From the NCBI RefSeq assembly GCF_011305995.1, contig NZ_CP049910.1, positions 124,001-188,000 of the forward strand: a DNA stretch of 64,000 nucleotides. The letters are read 5' to 3'. The DNA comes from Diaphorobacter sp. HDW4A (GTDB lineage: Bacteria; Pseudomonadota; Gammaproteobacteria; Burkholderiales; Burkholderiaceae_C). Under the pieces are notes generated by a model. It did not search any database. It was given only the letters and a program-made list of their open reading frames with translations, and was not told the origin of the DNA. A program made the translations under genes and the position numbers. Position 1 is the first letter of the stretch. Every line of letters begins with the position of its first letter. Below, piece after piece: positions 14,576-24,125 of the stretch.

Positions 14576-17500
14576 ATGTCCAAGCCCCATTGGAAGCGTG
14601 CGTTAGCATGCGTCATCACTGGAGCCATTCCGTTGCACGCCATGGCTGTCGTCACATTGGCGGACCAGCCGGTGTTGTCCACAACCAATGTGCCGGGCAA
14701 TCTGGCATTGGCCCTTTCGGTGGAATACCCAACGGCAGAGAGCACCGCACATATCGACGATTACGACGTGGCAAAGACTTTTCTGGGCTACTTCGATCCG
14801 GACAAGTGCTACACCTACGTTGCTGATACGTCCGCGTACACCACCGTTGGCGGAGTTGCCATCGACGCCACCAAGGGCGACAACAGCTACTTCAATCCCA
14901 CGAGCAAGGCCACCAGTCACGCGTGTTCTGGCACGTGGAGCGGGAATTTCCTGAACTGGGCCACCATGTCCACCATTGACCCATTCCGTTGGGCCATGAC
15001 AGGTGGCAATCGCGTGGTTGATGAGGTTGGCAATACGATTCTCCAGAAGTCGTATCACTACGGCAGCTCAGCTTGGAAAGCGCGAACGCTGACCTCAGCT
15101 CAGGCGGGCGGCGCCACAGATTGGGGGAGTGGCAAGACGTTGACCATGGGAGTCGGTGCCCAAGGCTTCACCATGACGGTGACGAATGGCTCGACAACCA
15201 AACGCTACACGGTTCGGGTGAAGGTCTGTGTTTCATCTGTCGGGCTCGAGAGCAATTGCGTTGCGTATGGCAGCAACTACAAGCCAGAAGGTCTCATTCA
15301 GAAGTACTCGAATGAAATTCGTTTCAGTGCCTTTGGTTATCTGAACGACGACAACGTTTATCGCGATGGTGCGGTGCTCAGAGCACGGCAGAAGTTTGTG
15401 GGACCCACACAACCTCAGCCGGGACAACCCAGCATTGCGAACACGCTGGCCGAATGGAGCAGCACGGACGGGCGTTATGTCCGCAATCCGGACAGCGCCG
15501 ATGCCACTGCAACGACGGGGCTCACAGGAACCAGCAGCAGCAATCAGATCACGATTGCCGACAGTGGAGTCGTCAACTACCTGAACAAATTCGGGCAGAT
15601 CTATCCAGGCAAGTACAAATCGATTGACCCGGTCAACGAGCTGTATTACGCAGCGCTGCGTTACTACCGCAATCTGGACAACGTCTCCACATGGAGCTGG
15701 TTGAAAGGCTCGGCCACATCGACTGATGGTGCGCCCACAGCGGCTACCAACACGACTGCCTTGCTCAATACCTTTGTGAGCAATCAGAAGAAATGGCTGG
15801 ATGGTTTTCCCGTCATTACCAATTGGACAAGTGCAGATCCCATTCAGTACTCCTGCCAACGCAACTTCATTCTCGGTATCGGGGACGTGAATACCCACCG
15901 GGACAGAAACGTTCCGGGAGATGATCGCTCGCAATCGAGTTCTGCTTTGGAAGAGCCGCCCATTCCAGCCTTTGGGAACGATGCCACCTTCTTCACTGCC
16001 TACAAATCCGCTACATGGGTGCGAGGCATGCAGGGGATCACGTCCAATGCTGCGGCCAATACCGGGTCTACGAACTCTCCTGACTACATGGCCGGCTTGG
16101 CTTATCAGGCCAACGTTCTGGACATTCGACCGGACGACGCCACCAAACCGCAGACCACAGGCAAGCAGACCGTCCAGACCTATTGGGTAGACGTGATGGA
16201 AAATGCTGCCTACAAGCAGAACAACAAGTTCTACATGGCGGCCAAGTATGGCGGCATGAAGGTTCCTAGCAACTACAAAGAAAGCAGCTACTCCGCGACC
16301 ACTCCGATCCCGGAGGCATGGTGGTACACGAATGGAGAAACGGTCGGCACAAGTACCTCGAATTCTCAGAAGCGTCCCGACAACTATTTCACGGGCGGTC
16401 GCCCAGACACATTGGTATCGGGCCTGACACGTGCCTTTGAAAGCATCGTCGGCGACATCAAGTCTTACACCACGACCTTCTCTCTGGCTTCCAAGCAGGT
16501 CGTTGGAGACAGCGTGGCGTCTTACGCCGCCCAATACGATTCCTCCGATTGGAGCGGTGAGGTCACAGGCAGCTCAATCACCATCTCCAGTTCGGGAGAC
16601 CCGGTGGTCTCGCCTACGGCCACTTGGACAACGCGCAAAGTGTTTGAGAACCAACTTGGCAGCAGTGGCTGGAACAACGCACGTTTCATTGCCACAACAA
16701 CGACCTCCACAAATGGTACTTCCAGCGGTATTCCGTTTCGTTACGCCAGCCTCAGTGACGAACAGAAGACATTGCTGAATACCAGCTATGTATCGGGTGA
16801 TGACGCATCCAATTACGTCAACTTTCTGCGCGGTGACTACACCAACGAAGGCAACGGATACCGGGTCCGTTCGACGACCATGTCCACCGGCATAGTGCGC
16901 AGTCGTCTGGGCGACATCGTGAACTCCAAGATCACGGCCGTTGGTGCGCCGTTGGCCAGGTACGCGGACATTTTCAATCCCGGTTACAGCGCATTCAAGA
17001 CCACCTACAAGGCTCGCCCAACCACGCTGTACGTTGGCGCCAACGACGGCATGTTGCACGCTTTCAAGGGTGGGCTGGATACCGGAGCTGGGCAGGAGTT
17101 GTTCGCTTACATCCCCAGCACCTTGTTCTACAAGAGTCTGTCCGCCGACAGCGATGGGTTGCTCGCCAGACTGGGCAACCCAACATATGTGCACCGGAAT
17201 TATGTCGATGCCACAGCGTTGAATTTCGACATTGACTTTGCGCGTGCGGGTGGTGCAACCCAAGCGGATGCCACCATTTCCGACTGGCGCACGGTTCTCA
17301 TCGGTGGTCTTGGCAAGGGTGGCCGCAGCTACTATGCACTGGATGTGACAGATCCTTCGCTGATGACTACAGAAGCGGCTGTCGCGGGCAAGGTACTCTG
17401 GGAGTTCCCTGCACGCAACAAGCTGCCAACGGCATCGGGCGGAACATGTACCACTAACTGCATCAACATGGGCTACAGCTTTGGTGACCCTGTGGTTGTG

Positions 17501-18472
17501 AAAACAGCCAAGTATGGATGGGTCGTCGTGTTTTCCTCCGGCTACAACAATGCTGACGGCATCGGCCACATCTTCATTGTGAATCCAACCAATGGCGCGC
17601 TGCTTCAGGACATCACCACAGGAACGACAGCCGTTACCGGTATGGCCCGCCCAGCAGCATACGTGCTGGATTACATGGACTTTGTCTCGGACGCCATCTA
17701 CGTTGGCGATCTGGAGGGGCGTGTATGGCGTTTCCCACTGAATAAGGTTGATGCGGGTGGCAACTACCTGGCTCCTACAATCATTGCAAAGTTCACTTCA
17801 CCGACTACATCAAGCGCCACGCTTGGCGCGGCTCAACCCATCACGACTCAACCGCTGATCGAGATCGATCCTTGGACTCGCAATCGCTTTGTGATGATTG
17901 GCACGGGTCGTTTGCTGGATGGGTCGGACATCAGTGACCCTCAGGCTCAGTCCTTCTACGCCATCATCGATGGATACTCCGATCAGTTCGCTGCCAAAGC
18001 CTCGGACGGGGAGGATTGGCCAGCGTTGCGCACAGATTTTGCTGTGGTGACCAGTACTGATGGAACCAGCCCCGCCAAGGCCAACATGGCAGGCAAAGCG
18101 GGATGGGTGATCGACTTGGGAGTTACCAGCAACGTGGGTTGGCGCGTTATAGGAACGACCACCGCGTACAACGGTATTGTTGGTTTCTCATCGGTCCTGC
18201 CTGCAGGCGATGCATGCAATCCATCAGGACGAAGCAACGTATATGCAGTCAATTTCGCCAACGGGGCATCAGTCCTGAAGAATTCGACCAATGACATCGT
18301 GAGCTATTTGGCGCAGGATAGTCTCATCATTGACATGAGCTTCTTCAACGTGAATGGCAAGGTGCAATCGTGGATCGGCGACAGCAAGGGGAATCAGCAA
18401 AAGCTCACTGGAGCGTTCACTACACAGCGAACACGGTCGCTCAATTGGCGTGAGCTGTCGACAGTGCGTTGA
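14576..18472 (+). CDS. pilY1: pilus tip adhesin/mechanosensor PilY1
   Basis: 1298 aa from ATG 14576, with ribosome site AGGAGGA 6 nt upstream. A Sec signal peptide (KRALACVITGAIPLHAMA) is followed by a large N-terminal adhesive region with many aromatic/Asn residues. From about residue 818 (LYVGANDGMLHAF) comes the PilC/PilY1 beta-propeller: GGRSYYALDVTDPS, GYSFGDPVVVK, VYVGDLEGRVWRFPL. PilY1 sits at the pilus tip and governs adhesion and surface sensing. It is the last gene of the operon and is followed by a terminator. Confidence 0.92.
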   Translation: MSKPHWKRALACVITGAIPLHAMAVVTLADQPVLSTTNVPGNLALALSVEYPTAESTAHIDDYDVAKTFLGYFDPDKCYTYVADTSAYTTVGGVAIDATKGDNSYFNPTSKATSHACSGTWSGNFLNWATMSTIDPFRWAMTGGNRVVDEVGNTILQKSYHYGSSAWKARTLTSAQAGGATDWGSGKTLTMGVGAQGFTMTVTNGSTTKRYTVRVKVCVSSVGLESNCVAYGSNYKPEGLIQKYSNEIRFSAFGYLNDDNVYRDGAVLRARQKFVGPTQPQPGQPSIANTLAEWSSTDGRYVRNPDSADATATTGLTGTSSSNQITIADSGVVNYLNKFGQIYPGKYKSIDPVNELYYAALRYYRNLDNVSTWSWLKGSATSTDGAPTAATNTTALLNTFVSNQKKWLDGFPVITNWTSADPIQYSCQRNFILGIGDVNTHRDRNVPGDDRSQSSSALEEPPIPAFGNDATFFTAYKSATWVRGMQGITSNAAANTGSTNSPDYMAGLAYQANVLDIRPDDATKPQTTGKQTVQTYWVDVMENAAYKQNNKFYMAAKYGGMKVPSNYKESSYSATTPIPEAWWYTNGETVGTSTSNSQKRPDNYFTGGRPDTLVSGLTRAFESIVGDIKSYTTTFSLASKQVVGDSVASYAAQYDSSDWSGEVTGSSITISSSGDPVVSPTATWTTRKVFENQLGSSGWNNARFIATTTTSTNGTSSGIPFRYASLSDEQKTLLNTSYVSGDDASNYVNFLRGDYTNEGNGYRVRSTTMSTGIVRSRLGDIVNSKITAVGAPLARYADIFNPGYSAFKTTYKARPTTLYVGANDGMLHAFKGGLDTGAGQELFAYIPSTLFYKSLSADSDGLLARLGNPTYVHRNYVDATALNFDIDFARAGGATQADATISDWRTVLIGGLGKGGRSYYALDVTDPSLMTTEAAVAGKVLWEFPARNKLPTASGGTCTTNCINMGYSFGDPVVVKTAKYGWVVVFSSGYNNADGIGHIFIVNPTNGALLQDITTGTTAVTGMARPAAYVLDYMDFVSDAIYVGDLEGRVWRFPLNKVDAGGNYLAPTIIAKFTSPTTSSATLGAAQPITTQPLIEIDPWTRNRFVMIGTGRLLDGSDISDPQAQSFYAIIDGYSDQFAAKASDGEDWPALRTDFAVVTSTDGTSPAKANMAGKAGWVIDLGVTSNVGWRVIGTTTAYNGIVGFSSVLPAGDACNPSGRSNVYAVNFANGASVLKNSTNDIVSYLAQDSLIIDMSFFNVNGKVQSWIGDSKGNQQKLTGAFTTQRTRSLNWRELSTVR

Positions 18473-18526
18473 CGCATTGCGCGAAGAGGGGTGTTTCCCT
18501 CTGCTGGGATAGCTTGAAAATGAAAA

Positions 18527-18553
18527 GAGCCTCCTTCAAGGGGGCTCTTTTTT
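18527..18553 (+). terminator. terminator of the pil operon
   Basis: The stem GAGCCTCC / GGGGGCTC (18527-18534 and 18540-18547) is followed by seven T's, 55 bp after the pilY1 stop. Confidence 0.8.
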
Positions 18554-18554
18554 T

Positions 18555-18680
18555 GCTCCAGAAACCTTGGTCGATGCGCTGATCGCTGAGTTGATGGTGG
18601 CGACAGCGATCAAGAAGGGCTTCGCAGGCTTTGTGATGAACGGCGCGATCCGCAATGTGATGCGATTGGCGCAGGTACGT
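18555..18680 (+). pseudogene. fragment resembling an RraA-family protein
   Basis: Without a proper start, the plus strand reads LVDALIAELMVATAIKKG and FAGFVMNGAIRN. This closely resembles the conserved core of RraA-like aldolase/methyltransferase-fold proteins, in which a GD-(L/M)-x-ATxAxxxGxAGxVxDGxxRD segment is typical. The usual Asp residues are replaced (Asn in MNGAIRN), the reading then loses resemblance, and neither end of a gene is visible. It looks like a small relic between pilY1 and the LysR gene. The rest of 18681-18778 holds nothing I can identify. Confidence 0.35.
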
Positions 18681-18778
18681 TCATGGCTTTTGCAGCGGGT
18701 GTCTTGCATCGAGGCCTCCAGCACGATTCACTTTGAGTTGCACGGGCTTTCTGCTTTGGGCCTTTGTCCCGCCGCAGC

Positions 18779-19699
18779 TCAATCCTCCTCCATCTCCCCC
18801 CAATATTCCCGCGTGAACGCGTACAGCACATCAAGTGCCGGCGAGCGCGTGCGCGTCGCGATTCTGGCGATGCCGTAGCGGCCGTAGCGGTGGGGGTCGA
18901 TAGGGATGGGGACTTCGGCCATGGTGCCTTTGGCGCGTTCCCGCCGGGTGACGGCGAGGATGCCGAAGAGCAGGGTGTCGCTCGCAAGGGTGACGTCGCG
19001 CAGCGTGTCCAGGTCGTTGCAGTGCAGGGTGAAGAGCTTGTCCTGCTCGGCCTCTGGGCCCCAGAGGTCGGTGAGGCGGCGGGTGATGGCGGTGCTCAGT
19101 GTGGTGGTGGCGAGCGGGTATTGGCGCATGGTGTCAAAGTCCACGCGTTTGTGGCGCAGGATGGGGTGGCCCCCGCGGCAGACGAGACCTGCGGCCAGAT
19201 GGCCGAGAGGTTCGACAGCCACATTGTTGGCGGAATTCAGGATGTAGCTGTCGCCAACGATGGCGTCGATGGATTCGCTGTGAAGTCGCTCCAGCAGCGC
19301 GGTGGTGGCGCCGAGTTCGGTGCGCACTTTGATGGCCGGGTGCTGCTGCGCCATGTGGATGAGAAAGGGCGTGAGCAGCAGCGCGGCCGGGCCGGGGGCG
19401 AAGCCGACGTTCAGGTGACCCTCCTTGGCGCCGCGCAGCAGTTCCATGTCCCGCTGCAACTGTGTCATCTCGAGGCGGATGCGCCGCGCACGTTCCGCGA
19501 CGACCTCGCCGAAGACGGTGAGCCGCGCGCGTCTTGCTCCCCGGTCGAAGAGCTGGGCCTTGAGTTCATCTTCCAGCGCGCGGATGCTGCGGCTGAGCGC
19601 GGGCTGCGTGAGGTGCACGGCGCGCGCCGCGTCAGAGAAGGTACCGTGTTCGACAACGGCCAGCAGGTGTTTCAGTTTCTGGGAATCCATGATTTTCAT
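18779..19699 (-). CDS. LysR-family transcriptional regulator
   Basis: 306 aa: N-terminal winged HTH (LKHLLAVVEHGTFSDAARAVHL, then TQPALSRSIRALEDEL) and a C-terminal substrate-binding domain (residues 90-295). It is transcribed divergently from the DUF3311/symporter/amidohydrolase/CobW operon across 139 bp, the standard arrangement for a LysR that controls its neighbour. The inducer is presumably the amidohydrolase substrate or product. The gap contains TTTGCATTTGAATTATAGG-type AT-rich sequence suited to a shared promoter, but no clear T-N11-A box can be fixed by eye. Confidence 0.9.
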   Translation of the reverse strand: MKIMDSQKLKHLLAVVEHGTFSDAARAVHLTQPALSRSIRALEDELKAQLFDRGARRARLTVFGEVVAERARRIRLEMTQLQRDMELLRGAKEGHLNVGFAPGPAALLLTPFLIHMAQQHPAIKVRTELGATTALLERLHSESIDAIVGDSYILNSANNVAVEPLGHLAAGLVCRGGHPILRHKRVDFDTMRQYPLATTTLSTAITRRLTDLWGPEAEQDKLFTLHCNDLDTLRDVTLASDTLLFGILAVTRRERAKGTMAEVPIPIDPHRYGRYGIARIATRTRSPALDVLYAFTREYWGEMEED

Positions 19700-19838
19700 T
19701 CATGCTTTTCTAGCAAACTTTGCATTTGAATTATAGGAACAAAGTTTCTAACATGCGTTCGACAAGCGGTCTTGCAAGCCATTTGCGAGCCATCGGCAGG
19801 CGGAACGTGCCTGCCGGATTCACTACAGGAGACAAACA

Positions 19839-20054
19839 ATGTTCAAAGTGCTTATCGGGCTCGGTATACCGTACATCGCGGTGGTCGGGCTGCTTCCCTG
19901 GGTGTCGACGGTTGAACTTTCCCTGTTCGGCGTGCCCTTCATCTATCTGTGGATCTTTGTCTGGTTCGTGCTGACATCGGCCTGCATGTATGCGGTCTGG
20001 TATCTGTTCGACCGCCACGAACCCGAGGCGCTCGTGGCGCACGGTGAACACTGA
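19839..20054 (+). CDS. DUF3311 small membrane subunit of a symporter
   Basis: 71 aa with two hydrophobic segments (IGLGIPYIAVVGLLPWVS and VPFIYLWIFVWFVLTSACMY). Proteins of this DUF3311 type are regularly encoded immediately upstream of sodium:solute symporters and are thought to be an accessory subunit. The ribosome site AGGAG is 7 nt before ATG 19839. The symporter gene starts 20 bp downstream. Confidence 0.85.
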   Translation: MFKVLIGLGIPYIAVVGLLPWVSTVELSLFGVPFIYLWIFVWFVLTSACMYAVWYLFDRHEPEALVAHGEH

Positions 20055-20074
20055 GCCGAGAAGGAGCAGACGTC

Positions 20075-21463
20075 ATGGCTTCCATTGTTTTTCTCGGCTT
20101 CATCGTGTATTCGCTCTATTTGGCTATCCGCTCGCGCAGGGGCGGCGGTGATCAGAGCGTGCATGATTTCTTCGTGGCCTCGCGGCAGTTCGGCGCGTGG
20201 CTGGTGTTCTTTCTGGCTGCGGGCGAGGTCTACAGCATCGGCACGATGGTGGGCTTTCCCGGAGGCATCTATGCCAAGGGCCCGACGTACGGTGTCTGGT
20301 TCCTGGGCTACATCCTGCTGGCCTATCCGCTCGGCTATTTTCTGGGTCCGAAGATCTGGGAGGCGGGCGCGCGGCACAACGCGATCACCTTGCCCGATCT
20401 GTTCAAGGGGCACTACCAGAACCGCGCGCTTGAGTTGATCGTCGCGGCCTCGGCCATCATCTTTCTGCTGCCATGGGGGCAGCTCCAGTTCACTGGTCTC
20501 GTGGCCGCGCTCAAGGGCCTTGGCTGGGACTTCACGCCGCTGCATCTGGTGCTGATATCGGCCGCTCTCGCGTTTACCTACATCGCGATTTCCGGAGTGC
20601 GCGCGATGTCGTACATCGCCATCCTCAAGGACATCCTGATGCTCGCCGCGATCATCGTGACCGGCGTGGCCGTGGGTATGCATGTGGGTGTGGATGAGGT
20701 GTTCCAGGCTGCCAGCGCCAAAGTCAGCAATCACATGAATCCGACCGAGTTGCGTTTCTCGATGAGTACGATCTTCTTTCAGTCGCTGGGCTTTTACATG
20801 ATGCCGTTCGCGATCCAGAACTTCTTCACCGCCAAGAGCGCCAATACCATCCGCCGCACGCAGATCGTGATGCCGTTGTACATGCTGATGTACCCGTTCC
20901 TGGTGCTTGCCTCGTACTACGCGATCAGCCAGAACCTGGAGCTTGCATCGCCCAACGAGGCCTTCTTCGCGGCGGCCACGCGTCTGCTGCCCGGTTGGCT
21001 GCTGGGGCTGGTGGCGGCGGGTGCGGCGCTCTCGGGTCTGCTGGTGCTGGCGGGCATTTGCCTTGCGATCGGACCCATCGTCACGCGCAATCTGATGCCT
21101 TCTGTGCCCGAGCAGAAACAGAAGTTCGCGAGCAAGGTGGTGATCGTCATCTATCTGCTGATGTCCATTGTGATGACACTCGCGACACCGAATCTGATGC
21201 TCACGCTCATCAATACGGCGTACTACGGCGTCACGCAATTTTTCCCGGGTGTGCTCGCGATTCTGTTCAAGAAGAAGCTGCGCCCGATGGCGGTGGGCAT
21301 GGGCATTCTGTGTGGTCAGCTCTCGGCAATCGCCATGTATGTGGAGCAGCCTGATTTCGGCGGTGTGAACCTTGGCCTCGTGAGCCTGGCCGTGAATCTG
21401 ATGGTGCTATGCGTGGGCCAGTGGCTGCTTCCACGTCCGGTGGTGCAAGCAAAGACTGTGTGA
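20075..21463 (+). CDS. sodium:solute symporter (SSS family)
   Basis: 462 aa with about 12-13 hydrophobic helices. Family marks include SVHDFFVASRQFGAWLVFF, AAGEVYSIGTMVGFPG and GVRAMSYIAILKDILMLAAI. It would import an organic solute with Na+ in the cytoplasmic membrane. It sits in one operon with DUF3311 upstream and a metal-dependent amidohydrolase (20 bp downstream), so the likely cargo is the amide or imide that the hydrolase opens. The substrate cannot be read from the sequence. Confidence 0.9.
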   Translation: MASIVFLGFIVYSLYLAIRSRRGGGDQSVHDFFVASRQFGAWLVFFLAAGEVYSIGTMVGFPGGIYAKGPTYGVWFLGYILLAYPLGYFLGPKIWEAGARHNAITLPDLFKGHYQNRALELIVAASAIIFLLPWGQLQFTGLVAALKGLGWDFTPLHLVLISAALAFTYIAISGVRAMSYIAILKDILMLAAIIVTGVAVGMHVGVDEVFQAASAKVSNHMNPTELRFSMSTIFFQSLGFYMMPFAIQNFFTAKSANTIRRTQIVMPLYMLMYPFLVLASYYAISQNLELASPNEAFFAAATRLLPGWLLGLVAAGAALSGLLVLAGICLAIGPIVTRNLMPSVPEQKQKFASKVVIVIYLLMSIVMTLATPNLMLTLINTAYYGVTQFFPGVLAILFKKKLRPMAVGMGILCGQLSAIAMYVEQPDFGGVNLGLVSLAVNLMVLCVGQWLLPRPVVQAKTV

Positions 21464-21482
21464 TCGGACACAGGAACCGAGA

Positions 21483-23156
21483 ATGAATTTCGAGATGAAC
21501 ATGACAGCAAAAGACGGCGGCGGCGCCCGGATCTTTGTGGCACGCAAGATCCTCACGATGAACGCGGCACAGCCCGCTGCAACCCATGTGGCCGTGCAGG
21601 CCGGAAAAATTGCCGCGGTCGGCACTGAGGCGGACATGGCAGCATGGCCCGATGCCGAGCGGGTGGACCGCTTCAAGGACAAGGTGCTCATGCCCGGTCT
21701 CATCGAGGCGCACAGCCATCTGATGGAGGGCGCGATGTGGGATGCGGTGTATCTGGGCTACTTTGACCGACGCGATCCGGACGGCAAGCTGTGGAAGGGA
21801 CTGCGCACGCTCGATGCGGTGCTCGAACGTTTGAAGGAGGCAGAGGCCCAACTGACCGATGCGAGCGCGCCGCTGCTCGGCTGGGGCTTTGATCCCATCC
21901 TGTTCGGCACCGCGCGGCTGTCGGTGAACGAGCTCGATACCGTCTCCGCCACGCGGCCCATCGTGGTCATGCATGCGAGCGTGCATCTGATGAACGTGAA
22001 TTCGGCCATGCTCGCGATGGCGGGCATAGACGAGGACACCGACATCGACGGAATTCACAAGGATACGAACGGCCAGCCTACTGGCGAGCTGCAGGAGTTT
22101 GCCGCGATGTTTCCGGTGCAGAAGTTGCTCGGAAAGTCCATGTCGCTCGCAGCGGCAGAGCAGAGTTCGGCGATCTGGAAGTTCGGCCGCGTCGCGCAAC
22201 TGGCGGGCGTGACCACCGCGACCGATCTGGTGAGCGATCTCTCCGACGTCGGGCTGCAGACCCTGCACGCGGTGACGGCCGACGATGCCTATCCGATGCG
22301 CGTAGTTCCAGCGTTTGCACCCCAGCGCAACCCAGAGGGCGGCGCTGGGCGCGTGCTCGCGGCACGGCAGAACGAGAGCGACAAGCTGCGCTTCGGCCCG
22401 GTGAAGTTCATCGTCGATGGATCGATCCAGGGCTTCACCGCTCGCTTGCGCAATCCCGGGTATTTCGGCGGCCAGCCCAATGGTCTGTGGTTGATTCCGC
22501 CGTCGCAGCTGCTTGATCTGTTCACGCCGTTTCACGCGGCGGGTCTGCAACTGCACATCCACACCAACGGCGACGAGGCTACCGAGGTCGTGCTCGATGT
22601 GATCGAGGAGATGCTGCAAAAGCATCCGCGCGAAGACCATCGCCACACGCTGCAGCACTGCCAGCTGGTCGACCGGGAACAGCTCGAGCGTGCCGCGAAG
22701 CTCGGCATGTGCATCAACTTCTTCTCCAACCACCTCTACTACTGGGGTGACGCGCACGCCACGCAGACCGTGGGCACCGAATGGGCCGCACGCATGAATC
22801 CTGCGGAGACGGCACGCCGGCTGGGCATCACCTTTTCGATGCATTCGGACGCGCCGATCACGCCGCTCAACCCGCTCTTCACCGCATGGTGCGCTGCGAA
22901 TCGCGTATCTGCATCGGGCCGGGTGCTCGGCGAGGCAGAGCGCCTGTCGGTCGATGATGCGCTGCATGCCGTGACCATGGGCGCGGCGAAGACGCTCAAG
23001 CTCGATCACCTGATCGGCAGCATTGAGGCCGGCAAGTTCGCGGACTTCGCGGTGCTCGAGCAGGACCCGTCCGCCGTGCCCGCATCCGGGCTGAAGGACG
23101 TGCCAGTCTGGGGCACGGTGCTGGGCGGTCGCGTCTTTGAAGCACCGGCCAAGTGA
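21483..23156 (+). CDS. metal-dependent amidohydrolase (YtcJ/family-3 type)
   Basis: 557 aa. The N-terminal cap is followed by the metal-binding LIEAHSHLM (HxH), HIHTNGD in the barrel, LQHCQLVDR, and FSMHSDAPITPLNP with the catalytic Asp. The C-terminus has the usual GSIEAGKFADFAVLEQDP. It hydrolyses an amide, imide or carbamate bond in the cytoplasm. Starts at 21483 and 21498 are both possible. The downstream CobW-like gene overlaps by 4 bp, suggesting zinc delivery to this enzyme. Confidence 0.85.
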   Translation: MNFEMNMTAKDGGGARIFVARKILTMNAAQPAATHVAVQAGKIAAVGTEADMAAWPDAERVDRFKDKVLMPGLIEAHSHLMEGAMWDAVYLGYFDRRDPDGKLWKGLRTLDAVLERLKEAEAQLTDASAPLLGWGFDPILFGTARLSVNELDTVSATRPIVVMHASVHLMNVNSAMLAMAGIDEDTDIDGIHKDTNGQPTGELQEFAAMFPVQKLLGKSMSLAAAEQSSAIWKFGRVAQLAGVTTATDLVSDLSDVGLQTLHAVTADDAYPMRVVPAFAPQRNPEGGAGRVLAARQNESDKLRFGPVKFIVDGSIQGFTARLRNPGYFGGQPNGLWLIPPSQLLDLFTPFHAAGLQLHIHTNGDEATEVVLDVIEEMLQKHPREDHRHTLQHCQLVDREQLERAAKLGMCINFFSNHLYYWGDAHATQTVGTEWAARMNPAETARRLGITFSMHSDAPITPLNPLFTAWCAANRVSASGRVLGEAERLSVDDALHAVTMGAAKTLKLDHLIGSIEAGKFADFAVLEQDPSAVPASGLKDVPVWGTVLGGRVFEAPAK

Positions 23157-24118
23157 ATGCCATGCAGACGATGACGCCCGTACCGATTCCCATGGTGGTG
23201 GTGGGCGGCTATTTGGGGTCGGGCAAGACCACGGTGCTCAATCGTCTGCTTACCAACGTCGAGGGGCGCCGCGTCGCGGTGCTGGTGAATGACTTTGGCG
23301 AGATCAACATCGATGCAACGCTGATCCGCGCGCGCAGCAGCGATGTGATTCAGCTGGAAAACGGCTGTGTGTGTTGCTCTATAGGCGACAAGCTGGTGCA
23401 GGCGCTTGCGGCCATCGGGGAGCGCGAGGAACGCCCCGATCTGCTGGTGATCGAGGCCAGCGGTGTTTCCGATCCCATGCGTATCGCTCAGGTTGGCATG
23501 CTGGATGCTGCGTTCCGTCTGAACGCGGTCGTGGTGACGGTTGATGTGTCGAATATCGAAACGCAGCTGCGCGATCTGATGATCGGCGACATGCTGCGCC
23601 AACAGATTGCGGGTGCCACCGCACTGGTGCTCACCAAGTGCGATCTGGTGAGCACGCAGCATGTCGAAGACGTGGCTGAATTGTTGGCGAAAATCGCGCC
23701 GTGCGCGGCACTGTTTCGCGCGGAGATGGGCCACATTCCATCCTCCGTTTTTTTCGATGCAGCGCCGCGTGTCGAACGTCCGTTCGGCCATGACGGAGGC
23801 GGTTGGAAGCGGTGGGGGGCCGATGCGCTGCTGCATAACGCGATCAGCTCGTTTGCCCATCGCACGACGCAGCGATTTCACAAGCAACGACTCAAGCAGG
23901 TGCTGCGCGAGCTGCCTGCGGGAACGCTGCGCGCCAAGGGAGTGGTCCATGTGCTCGAGAAGCCCGCTGCCCAGGAGCTCCATGTGGTCGGAGGCCGCGT
24001 GCGGATCGCGGATGCGGCGGCTGCCGACATTGCAGAATCCGTGCTGGTCTTCATCGGCTGCTTTGCGCCGGGAGACGTGGCGCTGGTGCGCGAGCGGCTG
24101 GAGGGCGCGCTGGCCTGA
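23153..24118 (+). CDS. CobW/ZNG-like GTPase metallochaperone
   Basis: 321 aa from GTG 23153 (ATG 23162 is an alternative). It shows Walker A GGYLGSGKTTVLNRL, LVNDFGEINIDATLI, the metal-binding ENGCVCCSIGD (CxCC), DLLVIEASGVSDP and TKCDL, followed by a CobW C-terminal domain. Such G3E GTPases insert metal, mostly zinc, into client enzymes. It is translationally coupled to the amidohydrolase, the obvious client. No cobalamin synthesis gene is nearby, so a role in B12 synthesis is unlikely. Confidence 0.9.
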   Translation: MNAMQTMTPVPIPMVVVGGYLGSGKTTVLNRLLTNVEGRRVAVLVNDFGEINIDATLIRARSSDVIQLENGCVCCSIGDKLVQALAAIGEREERPDLLVIEASGVSDPMRIAQVGMLDAAFRLNAVVVTVDVSNIETQLRDLMIGDMLRQQIAGATALVLTKCDLVSTQHVEDVAELLAKIAPCAALFRAEMGHIPSSVFFDAAPRVERPFGHDGGGWKRWGADALLHNAISSFAHRTTQRFHKQRLKQVLRELPAGTLRAKGVVHVLEKPAAQELHVVGGRVRIADAAAADIAESVLVFIGCFAPGDVALVRERLEGALA

Positions 24119-24125
24119 TCAGGCC
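24112..24125. repeat. 14-bp palindrome across two convergent stop codons
   Basis: GGCCTGATCAGGCC is a perfect palindrome. The cobW stop TGA (24116-24118) and the LacI-type gene's stop (24119-24121) abut with no gap. No T-run follows, so it is not a standard terminator. Confidence 0.6.

Noticed and set aside
15233..16534. 433-aa minus-strand frame inside pilY1
   Set aside because: Antisense shadow of a clear PilY1 coding frame; composition is Arg/Val/Gly-rich with no domain.
19943..23009. Long minus-strand frames over the symporter and amidohydrolase
   Set aside because: Both are reverse-frame shadows (very high Arg/His) of well-supported plus-strand genes.
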